From a virus: DNA of 31,885 nt. The stretch spans positions 1 to 31,885 of the IMG/VR virus record IMGVR_UViG_3300027782_003828, one strand, 5' to 3'. Below the pieces are notes generated by a model. That model saw only the letters and a program-made list of their open reading frames with translations, made no database searches and had not been told where the DNA came from. Positions 22,591-29,032 of this stretch are shown piece by piece. Every line of letters starts with the position of its first letter. Positions within the stretch are counted from its first letter, which is position 1. The translations under genes and the position numbers were made by a program.

Positions 22591-23807
22591 TGCTGATAGA
22601 AGAAGTACTAAACGAGTTTAAAAGAACTCATCTGCAACACATAGAAGATATCATTCTAACTGATGGACACTTGGGCGGTCAGAGTGTGATAGATTATTTC
22701 CAAGGCATTCTACAAACACTGCAAGGTTCAGCCGATCAACCTATCAACGTTTCTGTTAAATGGGATGGTGCACCAGCTATAGTGTGTGGTATCAATCCTG
22801 AAAATGGCAAGTGGTTTGTGGGCACCAAAGGTATATTTGCCAAAACACCCAAACTGAATTATACGAAAGAAGACATTGCTCGTAATCACGGCACAGACGA
22901 TCTAGGACAAAAATTATTAAAGTGTCTAGTGCATCTCAAAAAATTAAACATACAAGGCATTGTGCAAGGTGACTTTATGTTTGACCGAGACACTCTCACA
23001 AGACAGAGCATGGCAGGAGAGAATTACATAACGTTCAAACCCAATACCATCACATACGCAGTGCCTGAGAACAGTGATTTGGGTAGACAGATGTCCTCAG
23101 CACAGGTGGGTATCATATTCCACACCACCTACACAGGAGATACCATAGCCAATCTAAAAGCTCAGTATGGTGCTGATGTGGCTGCATTCACTCGCACACC
23201 TGATGTATGGTTTGACAATGCCACATATAAAAATGTCAGCGGCACTGCCAACTTCACAGCGGAAGAGCAACAGCAATTCACCACAGGTATAGAGCAATTG
23301 AAGTCATTGTTGAACAGTGTACCAACTAATCTTTCGGCCATGTTGGGAGTGAACAAAGACTTCTTACCTTTCTTCATGCTATTCATTAATGATCAGATAC
23401 GACAAGGCCGGATACCCACAGATACCAATCAATATCTAAAAGATTTTGCACAATTCTATCAAGGCAGAATGCAACAGCAGGCAGCAGGATTGAAAGCACA
23501 GAAAGCTCTACAACTGAGACAGCAGAAGATGAAAGACATGCCTCTGTTCCTAAAACAGATGCAGAAGCCATTAGCGGCTATGATGGCATTCTATAAAGAA
23601 GTTATTGCACTTAAAAATTTAACACTGGCAAAATTAAACAAAGCCACATCTATTGGCACATTCGCACAGACAGATGCAGGATTAGAAGTAACTGACCCAG
23701 AAGGATTTGTAGCAGTGGGCACAGCCGGAGATGCAGTTAAGTTAGTAGATCGATTAGGATTCAGCAGAAAGAATCTAACTGCGATCAACAAGTTTCAAAA
23801 AGCCTAA
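22590..23807 (+). CDS. Nucleotidyltransferase-like protein with KxDG motif
   Basis: A 405-residue protein conserved, as I recall, in marine T4-like phages without assigned function. It carries signatures of the covalent nucleotidyltransferase superfamily (DNA/RNA ligases, capping enzymes): motif I KWDGAPA with Lys57 as the would-be AMP/GMP-linked lysine, a GIVQGDFMFD strand (123-132) where motif III is expected, EGFVAVG (371-377) resembling motif IV (EG.V) and VKLVDR (383-388) resembling motif V. The order and spacing fit, except for a long helical insertion before motif IV. It overlaps the previous gene by 1 base and the convergent TEK-motif gene by 33. Activity is inferred. Confidence 0.6.
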   Translation: MLIEEVLNEFKRTHLQHIEDIILTDGHLGGQSVIDYFQGILQTLQGSADQPINVSVKWDGAPAIVCGINPENGKWFVGTKGIFAKTPKLNYTKEDIARNHGTDDLGQKLLKCLVHLKKLNIQGIVQGDFMFDRDTLTRQSMAGENYITFKPNTITYAVPENSDLGRQMSSAQVGIIFHTTYTGDTIANLKAQYGADVAAFTRTPDVWFDNATYKNVSGTANFTAEEQQQFTTGIEQLKSLLNSVPTNLSAMLGVNKDFLPFFMLFINDQIRQGRIPTDTNQYLKDFAQFYQGRMQQQAAGLKAQKALQLRQQKMKDMPLFLKQMQKPLAAMMAFYKEVIALKNLTLAKLNKATSIGTFAQTDAGLEVTDPEGFVAVGTAGDAVKLVDRLGFSRKNLTAINKFQKA

Positions 23808-24824
23808 CACAGTTTCATTCACAGCATTGGATAGAGCTTTGCTATCATAGAACCTATTGCGATTGTGCTGTCTAATTGATTCTGTTTCTCTGTAGATTTT
23901 AGCTTTATCCACAGTGCGAAGGTGTTGGCACAGAGACACTAGCTTTTCTATTCTTCTATTGGGATCTGTTTCTTGATCATAGCTCTCATCAAACACAGAA
24001 TCAAATGTACGAAATCCCATTTCCTTTAATCTTTTTAGATATCCGTAATTGCCATGCACCACAAATATCTGCTGTGCTATGATGGGTTTCCACAGTTTCT
24101 CAGTAATGAATACATCATGATTATTATCGTTGGTTTCGGATACTAGGTTAAAAGCACAGTCATTAAACTGTGGTTCATACATGTCTTGATCACTGCCATA
24201 ACGCGGATAACGGCTGGCATCTACCCAAGGCAACTCATAGGCTCGATCTAATTTGATATTGTGGGGAGGATCCAGGAAACTGATTAGACTATTATCCAGT
24301 AAAGATTCTTTACGTAGAGCATCAAACAGTTTTTTTCTATGTGTTCTAGATTGTTTGTTTAGATAAAGAAAATCATACTTTTTATTAGAGTGATTGAAAT
24401 TGTATTTTCTATCCTGGTGTTTGCGATGCATTAGGAACCAAAACCAACTGATACTGCCACTCCATGTGCAGTGTTTGGTATTGCGAAGATACTCTTTATA
24501 ATACTGCTGATTCTGCATGTTCTCTTCAGATTCCCACGGTTGTGATAGAATAAAAGAGAATCCACGATCTCGTAAAACTTTGATTCTGCGCTCTGTCTCC
24601 TGCCAATATTCAGGATTCTGCCAAAGACGATCGTTCTCTCTACGATGATCGATCAGTGCAAACAGTCTATCATACTTTTTTAAATCCACACTGTGCAGAG
24701 TATAATACTCTCCATTGCACACTATTTCTTCATTGGGTAATGATGCTTGAGCAAGGAATTGCTCAAGATCCTGGTGATTACCGGTTTTCATTAAGTCAGT
24801 GAGAAAGAAACTCTTAGTGGTCAT
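23775..24824 (-). CDS. TEK-motif glycosyltransferase-like protein, paralogue E
   Basis: A 349-residue paralogue whose signature is closest to the GT10 fucosyltransferase end: LVSETNDNNHDVFITEKLW (Glu230, Glu242, Lys243), then FVVHGNYG, MGFRTFDSVFDESYDQET and RQHNRNRF. A middle FLYLNKQSRTHRKKLF (152-167) matches the strand-and-HR segment seen before the donor site in GT-B enzymes. It is a single minus-strand gene set inside the plus-strand backbone, and its 3' end overlaps the nucleotidyltransferase-like gene by 33 bases. That suggests insertion as a cassette. Glycosyltransferase identity is best supported in this copy. Confidence 0.65.
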   Translation of the reverse strand: MTTKSFFLTDLMKTGNHQDLEQFLAQASLPNEEIVCNGEYYTLHSVDLKKYDRLFALIDHRRENDRLWQNPEYWQETERRIKVLRDRGFSFILSQPWESEENMQNQQYYKEYLRNTKHCTWSGSISWFWFLMHRKHQDRKYNFNHSNKKYDFLYLNKQSRTHRKKLFDALRKESLLDNSLISFLDPPHNIKLDRAYELPWVDASRYPRYGSDQDMYEPQFNDCAFNLVSETNDNNHDVFITEKLWKPIIAQQIFVVHGNYGYLKRLKEMGFRTFDSVFDESYDQETDPNRRIEKLVSLCQHLRTVDKAKIYRETESIRQHNRNRFYDSKALSNAVNETVLGFLKLVDRS

Positions 24825-24840
24825 TTATTATATGTATCTC

Positions 24841-24848
24841 TATAAATA
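24841..24848 (+). promoter_or_regulatory. T4-type late promoter TATAAATA
   Basis: The exact T4 late consensus lies 5 bases before the ATG of the cysteine-rich peptide. If start-point spacing is as in T4, the mRNA begins at or next to that ATG. There is no Shine-Dalgarno. Confidence 0.65.
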
Positions 24849-24853
24849 TTGTC

Positions 24854-24988
24854 ATGATAGAATGTATATGTGAAAAATGCAGTTGTGAGCATCATTGCGA
24901 AACTGAGTGTTTTGAGTGCTTAAATTGTGGTTCTTGTGCCTGTGAGCACTGCAAGGATGAAAAAGAGAGCATTCCTTCCGAAAATTAA
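24854..24988 (+). CDS. Cysteine-rich, metallothionein-like mini-protein, 44 aa
   Basis: A 44-residue peptide with 11 cysteines (4, 6, 9, 11, 15, 19, 22, 25, 28, 30, 33) and three histidines, arranged in CxC and CxxC units (CICEKCSCEHHC, CFECLNCGSCACEHC). The tail is short and acidic. Such density is typical of metallothionein-like or zinc/copper-chelating peptides; no signal peptide is seen, so disulfide-rich toxins are less likely. Support for being a gene: an exact TATAAATA 5 bases upstream, placement between two other genes without overlap, and a reading frame that uses both TGT and TGC codons. No close named family is recognised. Confidence 0.6.
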   Translation: MIECICEKCSCEHHCETECFECLNCGSCACEHCKDEKESIPSEN

Positions 24989-25018
24989 TATAATACAGTA
25001 GAATTTACCAATCCGCAG

Positions 25019-25026
25019 TATAAATA
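25019..25026 (+). promoter_or_regulatory. T4-type late promoter TATAAATA with structured leader
   Basis: Exact TATAAATA upstream of a leader of about 55 bases. The leader holds a short hairpin (TCACC/GGTGA, 25038-25052) and AAGGAG at 25074-25079 before the ATG at 25088. A strong, stable late mRNA is likely. Confidence 0.7.
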
Positions 25027-25087
25027 ACTGCAACATGTCACCTGAGCGGTGATATGCCATTTAACAAGAGAAAAAGGAGAAAATAAA

Positions 25088-25393
25088 ATGGCTGAAGTAA
25101 CAAATAACCAACCTAAGATTTCTTTAAATCAAGGGCTTGGACCAAGAACCACAATCGTTAACCTAGCATTAACCAATATGACCAATGCTAACGTTGATAC
25201 TGTGTTAAAAGCAATTGCCCAAGATGGTTTCACCATCGCTGGCGTTACAACTGCTGACGGATCAGTATTTGTATCTGGCACAACTGACAACATCCAAATC
25301 GCAGTACAAGGTACAGCAACCTTCTCAGCTGATGGTTCAGATGCTTACGGTGTAACAGGTGCAGCAACTACAGTGTTAGCAATATTTGCTTAA
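25088..25393 (+). CDS. Small Ala/Thr/Val-rich protein, probable abundant virion-type protein
   Basis: A 101-residue protein rich in Thr, Ala, Val and Gly, with beta-prone repeats (DGFTIAGVTTADGSVFVSGT, IQIAVQGTATFSADG). I take the ATG at 25088 because AAGGAG precedes it; a GTG at 25049 lies upstream in frame but inside the hairpin leader. Expression signals are strong: TATAAATA, ribosome-binding site and a downstream hairpin. Composition and signals suggest a structural or decoration protein. The next gene has the same arrangement and an almost identical hairpin, so the two may be ancient duplicates, although the proteins are very diverged. Confidence 0.6.
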   Translation: MAEVTNNQPKISLNQGLGPRTTIVNLALTNMTNANVDTVLKAIAQDGFTIAGVTTADGSVFVSGTTDNIQIAVQGTATFSADGSDAYGVTGAATTVLAIFA

Positions 25394-25422
25394 TTAGAAA
25401 TAATCAAGTAAGTTATTAAAGT

Positions 25423-25452
25423 AAAGGGTGGACATTTGTTTGTTCACTCTTT
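25423..25452 (+). terminator. Hairpin after the 101-aa gene, copy 1
   Basis: AAAGGGTGGAC pairs with GTTCACTCTTT (11 bp with two G.U pairs) around an 8-base loop. Only TTT within the stem follows, with no further T run, so this may be a weak terminator, an RNA-processing site or a stabilising hairpin. Nearly identical to 25865-25894. Confidence 0.6.
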
Positions 25453-25474
25453 CATATAAAAAGGAAAAAACAAA

Positions 25475-25843
25475 ATGGCTAGTTTTACTAGAACCAACAG
25501 CACAACACCTTTTGCAGTGGGAGCATACGTTCAAACTTCAAATGTGGGAGCTTACATTATCACTGTGAAAAACAGCGATAACAACGTACAAGATCTAAGA
25601 ACGGCAACAGGAAGTTTAGAAGCAATCGAAATGCTTGTATCTAACCTAAACGTACTTGGATACACAATCACTGACAGTGGTGCAGGAACTATCTCTATAT
25701 TAGTAGATAATTCACAGCACAATGCAACATCAATACGAGATCTTGTGAGAAATTTCGTATCAGCTGACAGAGACGATTCAACTGAAAATTTAGGTTTTGG
25801 TGGATCAACAGTTGTTGCGGCAACTACAATCACAGTAGCGTAA
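25475..25843 (+). CDS. Small beta-rich protein, 122 aa, probable abundant virion-type protein
   Basis: A Ser/Thr/Asn/Val-rich protein with strands such as VGAYIITVKNSDNNVQDL and GYTITDSGAGTISILVDN, and no cysteine. The ATG at 25475 has AAGGAA at 25461-25466. It is followed by a full terminator whose stem and loop match the hairpin before the gene. The two-gene cassette (25019-25897) seems built for high late expression. No family is recognised; a head or tail decoration protein is the likely type. Confidence 0.6.
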   Translation: MASFTRTNSTTPFAVGAYVQTSNVGAYIITVKNSDNNVQDLRTATGSLEAIEMLVSNLNVLGYTITDSGAGTISILVDNSQHNATSIRDLVRNFVSADRDDSTENLGFGGSTVVAATTITVA

Positions 25844-25864
25844 TTAAGTTTATTAAACTGATCG

Positions 25865-25897
25865 AAAGGGTGGACATTTATTTGTTCACCCTTTTTT
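25865..25897 (+). terminator. Rho-independent terminator, copy 2 of the hairpin
   Basis: AAAGGGTGGAC (25865-25875) pairs with GTTCACCCTTT (25884-25894), 11 bp with one G.U pair and an 8-base loop, followed by more T and GTTTT. It is a perfected version of the hairpin at 25423-25452. Confidence 0.85.
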
Positions 25898-25905
25898 GTT
25901 TTGCG

Positions 25906-25913
25906 AGTAAATA
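25906..25913 (+). promoter_or_regulatory. Late-type promoter core AGTAAATA
   Basis: AGTAAATA directly after the terminator and 5 bases before the ATG at 25919. There is no Shine-Dalgarno. Confidence 0.45.
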
Positions 25914-25918
25914 GTAAT

Positions 25919-26380
25919 ATGCACACATATTGTATTACCACGCTGGTGGACATCACGGAGAACGGAGTACTACGCAGTCAATTCCCATTCAAAACCAAGA
26001 GTGGAGAACTGGTGCATGACTCTGCCACTCTTGCCATTGCTCGTAATCAACAGGCCAATTTTACCACACTGTTACAATTACTACAGATGAGAAGTAACAT
26101 TGATTGGGAATCCACTCCCAAGAAACAGATGGATAATATAGTGAACTGGCGTTTTGGATCTGTGTTCGAAGGTCGTCATACCATATGGCAGTTCGAATGG
26201 CAGGTGGAACAATCAGAAGTGTATGCTTTTGATAGTGATCCTGTAGGCGGATTGATAGAAGATTTTGATCAGATACCCATAATAAATTTTTGCAAAGAAA
26301 CAGCCGCATTTCCTAAGAATGTTTTTAACACACAAGACCCACGTTATATAAACACCTACTTTACGAAAATAACGGTTTAG
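25919..26380 (+). CDS. Conserved phage-type protein, 153 aa
   Basis: A soluble protein starting MHTYCITTLVDITENGVLR. It has a helical QQANFTTLLQLLQMRSNIDW segment, then beta-rich WRFGSVFEGRHTIWQFEWQVEQ and a C-terminal TQDPRYINTYF. Similar proteins occur, as I recall, in the late region of marine T4-like phages, function unknown. I start at the ATG at 25919, set by the box at 25906-25913 and preferred to the TTG at 25901. Confidence 0.6.
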   Translation: MHTYCITTLVDITENGVLRSQFPFKTKSGELVHDSATLAIARNQQANFTTLLQLLQMRSNIDWESTPKKQMDNIVNWRFGSVFEGRHTIWQFEWQVEQSEVYAFDSDPVGGLIEDFDQIPIINFCKETAAFPKNVFNTQDPRYINTYFTKITV

Positions 26381-26388
26381 AATAAATA
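26381..26388 (+). promoter_or_regulatory. Late-type promoter core AATAAATA
   Basis: AATAAATA directly follows the stop of the 153-residue gene and precedes the ATG at 26435 by 46 bases. A Shine-Dalgarno-like AGGA sits shortly before that ATG. Confidence 0.4.
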
Positions 26389-26434
26389 ATGTTACTCAAG
26401 GCACAAACAGCACTAATAGGCTCCGCAGGAAGTA

Positions 26435-26737
26435 ATGGCAAATATACAGGCTCGGTTAAGAGAAATACGTACACAAGTAACGGAAATAAAACGAGAGTTG
26501 AGAATATTAATGAGTGATTTAGAAAAAACAAATTTAGAAGCACACGTGGACCTTTGCGCCGAGCGTTATAAAGGTTTACACGATCGTCTTTCTGCCATTG
26601 AAACCAGTCTTAAACGACTGAGTGACGATGTGCTTGAAGGACAAAAGAGCCAGAGCAAAACTCTTATAATGACTGCTGGCACTGTGGTAGCAGGTTTACT
26701 CAGCACCATAGTAGTGGTATTAATGAAAATCAGTTAA
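26435..26737 (+). CDS. Coiled-coil protein with C-terminal membrane anchor, 100 aa
   Basis: Residues 1-75 form a charged coiled coil (IQARLREIRTQVTEIKRELR, then HDRLSAIETSLKRLSDDV). Residues about 79-98 (IMTAGTVVAGLLSTIVVVLM) are a single transmembrane helix ending in KIS. This is the layout of XhlA-like haemolysin proteins and some phage lysis or tail-associated membrane proteins, where the tail anchor sits in the host inner membrane. A lysis-related role is inferred. A weak AGGA precedes the ATG. Confidence 0.6.
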   Translation: MANIQARLREIRTQVTEIKRELRILMSDLEKTNLEAHVDLCAERYKGLHDRLSAIETSLKRLSDDVLEGQKSQSKTLIMTAGTVVAGLLSTIVVVLMKIS

Positions 26738-26748
26738 TCTATAATAGA

Positions 26749-26973
26749 ATGTACGTACACATATCTCGCCATGTGCGAGTATTCATCACTGAAAAGCAAC
26801 ATCTGTTCATTCACAAATGGCAGAATCATGAACACTTCCTACAATCTGAATTACCAATAGAAGAAGCTATCACAGCCAAAACACTGAGTGACAAAGGCAT
26901 ACTGGTAAGAAAAAAACTTGACAACGACACACAATACGCTTTAAATAAGCATATAAGATTTACTAACGAATAA
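26749..26973 (+). CDS. Hypothetical protein, 74 aa
   Basis: A small basic protein starting MYVHISRHVRVFITEKQHLF, with HKWQNHEHFLQSE and a C-terminal DTQYALNKHIRFTNE. Histidine content is high, but no motif is clear. It lies 11 bases after the coiled-coil gene and 6 before the next, so it is within one plus-strand unit. Confidence 0.5.
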   Translation: MYVHISRHVRVFITEKQHLFIHKWQNHEHFLQSELPIEEAITAKTLSDKGILVRKKLDNDTQYALNKHIRFTNE

Positions 26974-26979
26974 TAAAAT

Positions 26980-27489
26980 ATGCGTAATCGCGATGAACTG
27001 CTGAGACAGATAGAGGCCTACAATCTTGACGACAAACTCAAGGCGTTGGCCGAGCATGACGAGAAACATCGTCCATTTCGCCATCTACCCAAACAATTCA
27101 GCAAAGGTATTCTGATTGGCAACATAGCCATTGTACCTCGCAGAGCTGATGAAACTCGTTTTGTGTATGTGATAGCAGACATGATACAAGCACGAATTGT
27201 GTACGAAGATATACACCTCAAACAGAGTGCCATCCTCATAGCACATCATCTAGCAGATGGTAAAACAGTGCCAGAAAATATACTGCATTGGGATTCAGAA
27301 TTTGCCAGTCGCATATTCGATATAAAGAGCTACAAAGGCAAACTGAGATCAGCAGAAAAAAGCGGTGATGAAGATCAAGCATTCATATATGAGAACAAAT
27401 TCCGCGAAGCAAACCGTCAAGCGGACGCTATTAAGCAGAGAATACACAATTTATTTGATAGCACGTTCAGAACCAACCCAGCTAAATAA
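26980..27489 (+). CDS. Hypothetical protein, 169 aa, phage backbone
   Basis: A charged protein with N-terminal helices (RDELLRQIEAYNLDDKLKAL), a beta-rich core (GILIGNIAIVPRRADETRFV and YVIADMIQARIVYEDIHL) and a long basic/acidic helical C terminus (KLRSAEKSGDEDQAFIYENK). It has no cysteine, catalytic motif or membrane segment. Its stop codon overlaps a CTAAATA box serving the next gene. Position among late genes suggests a structural or assembly role. Confidence 0.5.
   Translation: MRNRDELLRQIEAYNLDDKLKALAEHDEKHRPFRHLPKQFSKGILIGNIAIVPRRADETRFVYVIADMIQARIVYEDIHLKQSAILIAHHLADGKTVPENILHWDSEFASRIFDIKSYKGKLRSAEKSGDEDQAFIYENKFREANRQADAIKQRIHNLFDSTFRTNPAK
27482..27488 (+). promoter_or_regulatory. 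Late-type promoter core CTAAATA
   Basis: CTAAATA, a form I recall as typical of T4-like cyanophage late promoters, overlaps the preceding stop. It is followed by AAGGAA (27499-27504) and the ATG at 27513. The gene has both box and ribosome-binding site, like the small virion-type genes at 25088 and 25475. Confidence 0.5.
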
Positions 27490-27512
27490 ACACAGTACAA
27501 GGAACAACACAT

Positions 27513-27815
27513 ATGGCAACAACAGTAACCGTAACTTACATATTAGAACAGGACGAAGGTAGTACCGAATTTCCTGCATCAGCTGTTAGCAGATTAAATG
27601 CAGCATTAGCCAGCGGAGCATTAGTTTCGAATACTAAAACACCAATTGTGTACCCATCAGAAGTAGTTGCAGGAAAATCAAGATTTAACGTTGTGAGAGT
27701 TTGGAGATCAGCAGAAGATAGACAAAGTTTTATGAATGCTTCAATTGCAGATACTGAATTACAATCATATTTAACAAGTAGCAACACAAACATAATTAAT
27801 TCAACTATATCATAA
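27513..27815 (+). CDS. Small Ser/Thr/Val-rich protein, 100 aa, probable virion-type protein
   Basis: The protein starts MATTVTVTYILEQDEGS, continues with PASAVSRLNAALASGALVSN and a VVRVWRSAEDRQSFMNAS segment, and ends Asn/Ser/Thr-rich. Size, composition and expression signals (CTAAATA plus AAGGAA) resemble those of the 25088 and 25475 genes, although sequence similarity is not obvious by eye. It is probably an abundant late protein. The following gene starts 1 base after its stop. Confidence 0.55.
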   Translation: MATTVTVTYILEQDEGSTEFPASAVSRLNAALASGALVSNTKTPIVYPSEVVAGKSRFNVVRVWRSAEDRQSFMNASIADTELQSYLTSSNTNIINSTIS

Positions 27816-27816
27816 T

Positions 27817-28668
27817 ATGAAAGCAACAGATCTAACAAAAAATATTACTACAGAGGGACTATTAACTCAATTCGAATCTCGATTTGGACAAACCATGAAC
27901 CTACAAGGTCTAGCAGTGGAACAGTTAGAAGACATGGCTAATATGGTTAGAACTAAAATTCACGAGATTACAAACAATCAGCATTTTGGACAAGAATTAA
28001 AAGATGACAACTATCACAAACATCAGATGATGTTGGACATTTTAAATCAAGCAGTGCGAGAAGCTCAAGGTATCAACACACAGATTACTCCACAGCAACA
28101 ATCTATAGCTAAAAAAATTCAACAAATATCTACTCTTAAACCACAAGACAAAGATGCTATAATTGGAGCCATGGTTCAAAAAGAAACTGCAGTTAAAGAA
28201 GGCATTGAAAATCAATCAGAATTAATTCTAGCGTCCAAAGATATGATGGACAAAGTGACAGCATTCTTAGAAGATTTAGCAAAAATGAAAACTGAGAGCA
28301 TGTTAGAATTATCTGACAGAATTAGAGATGAAATGGGAGCAGACAAAGCAGATGCTTTTGCACAAAAAGTTAAACCAGCTCTAGAATCAGCAGAACAAAC
28401 ATTAACCGCTACAAGAACGGAATTAGATCAAGCAGTGAGAATATTAACAGGCGAAGAGATTGCAGCAACTGAACCAGTGGGATCATTGGATGAACCATTG
28501 GACACCACAGGTGATGAATTAGCTTCTTTAGAAGCACCAGCTTCAGATGAATTTGCAGCCACAGACGCCAATGCAGGCGGCACAGAACCCGAAGGTAGAC
28601 AGAAGAGAGAAAGCCGTGAAGTTTTCGAAGCCAGCAACAGAATTTATTCAAGACTAGCTGGGAAGTAA
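27817..28668 (+). CDS. Acidic helical protein, 283 aa, possible scaffold/core protein
   Basis: A largely helical, Glu/Gln/Asp-rich protein: N-terminal LEDMANMVRTKIHEITNNQ, repeated helices (MMDKVTAFLEDLAKMKTES), an acidic low-complexity linker (ATEPVGSLDEPLDTTGDELA through EFAATDANAGG) and a basic C terminus (KRESREVFEASNRIYSRLAGK in part). This architecture suits a prohead scaffold/core or head-completion protein of a T4-like phage, but I see no decisive signature such as a protease site. It lies 1 base after the previous gene and 4 before the next. Confidence 0.5.
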   Translation: MKATDLTKNITTEGLLTQFESRFGQTMNLQGLAVEQLEDMANMVRTKIHEITNNQHFGQELKDDNYHKHQMMLDILNQAVREAQGINTQITPQQQSIAKKIQQISTLKPQDKDAIIGAMVQKETAVKEGIENQSELILASKDMMDKVTAFLEDLAKMKTESMLELSDRIRDEMGADKADAFAQKVKPALESAEQTLTATRTELDQAVRILTGEEIAATEPVGSLDEPLDTTGDELASLEAPASDEFAATDANAGGTEPEGRQKRESREVFEASNRIYSRLAGK

Positions 28669-28672
28669 TCCC

Positions 28673-29032
28673 ATGCGTTTTTCTGAGTTCCTCAACAATA
28701 CCAATAATGAATTAGAATCAGTGATTGTAAACACTCTGCAGAATTTACGAGGCGATGCCGACGAGCAAGGACAAACAGCAGAGATTAGTTTTGATGCTCT
28801 ACAACAAATAATTAAAAATACAGGGTATGCTACTTTCAACTACAATCTATTTAAAAGTATCTATGACAAAGGCACTGCTCTAAAGAATGTTGTGGATGAT
28901 TTTAACCAAGAAAAAATTGTTCTCAAAACAGAGAAACAGGCAGAAAAAGATCCTGCAATGAACAAAGACAATATTGGCAGTACAGATACTGTAAAAAAGA
29001 TGGCTAAAGCAGCCATGAAAAGAAGAAGTTAA
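28673..29032 (+). CDS. Conserved marine T4-like phage protein, 119 aa
   Basis: A helical protein opening MRFSEFLNNTNNELESVIV, with NTLQNLRGDADEQGQT, FDALQQIIKNTGYATFNY and LFKSIYDKG. The C terminus is lysine-rich (MAKAAMKRRS). I recall close relatives in cyanophages and pelagiphages, with no function assigned. It is the last plus-strand gene of the backbone, and its stop overlaps the end of the convergent radical SAM gene by 4 bases. Confidence 0.6.
   Translation: MRFSEFLNNTNNELESVIVNTLQNLRGDADEQGQTAEISFDALQQIIKNTGYATFNYNLFKSIYDKGTALKNVVDDFNQEKIVLKTEKQAEKDPAMNKDNIGSTDTVKKMAKAAMKRRS

Noticed and set aside
24854-24988. Cysteine-rich peptide as a ferredoxin or zinc finger domain
   Set aside because: Spacing is not the CxxCxxCxxxC of ferredoxins nor a regular CxxC-n-CxxC finger; CxC/CxxC density fits a metallothionein-like chelator better.
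25049-25087. GTG extension of the 101-residue gene
   Set aside because: The GTG lies inside the leader hairpin, and a proper AAGGAG precedes the ATG at 25088.
26389-26517. A 42-codon frame starting right after AATAAATA
   Set aside because: It overlaps the better-supported coiled-coil gene at 26435 in another frame, and the box abuts its ATG so closely that the transcript would start inside or after it. No recognisable protein features.
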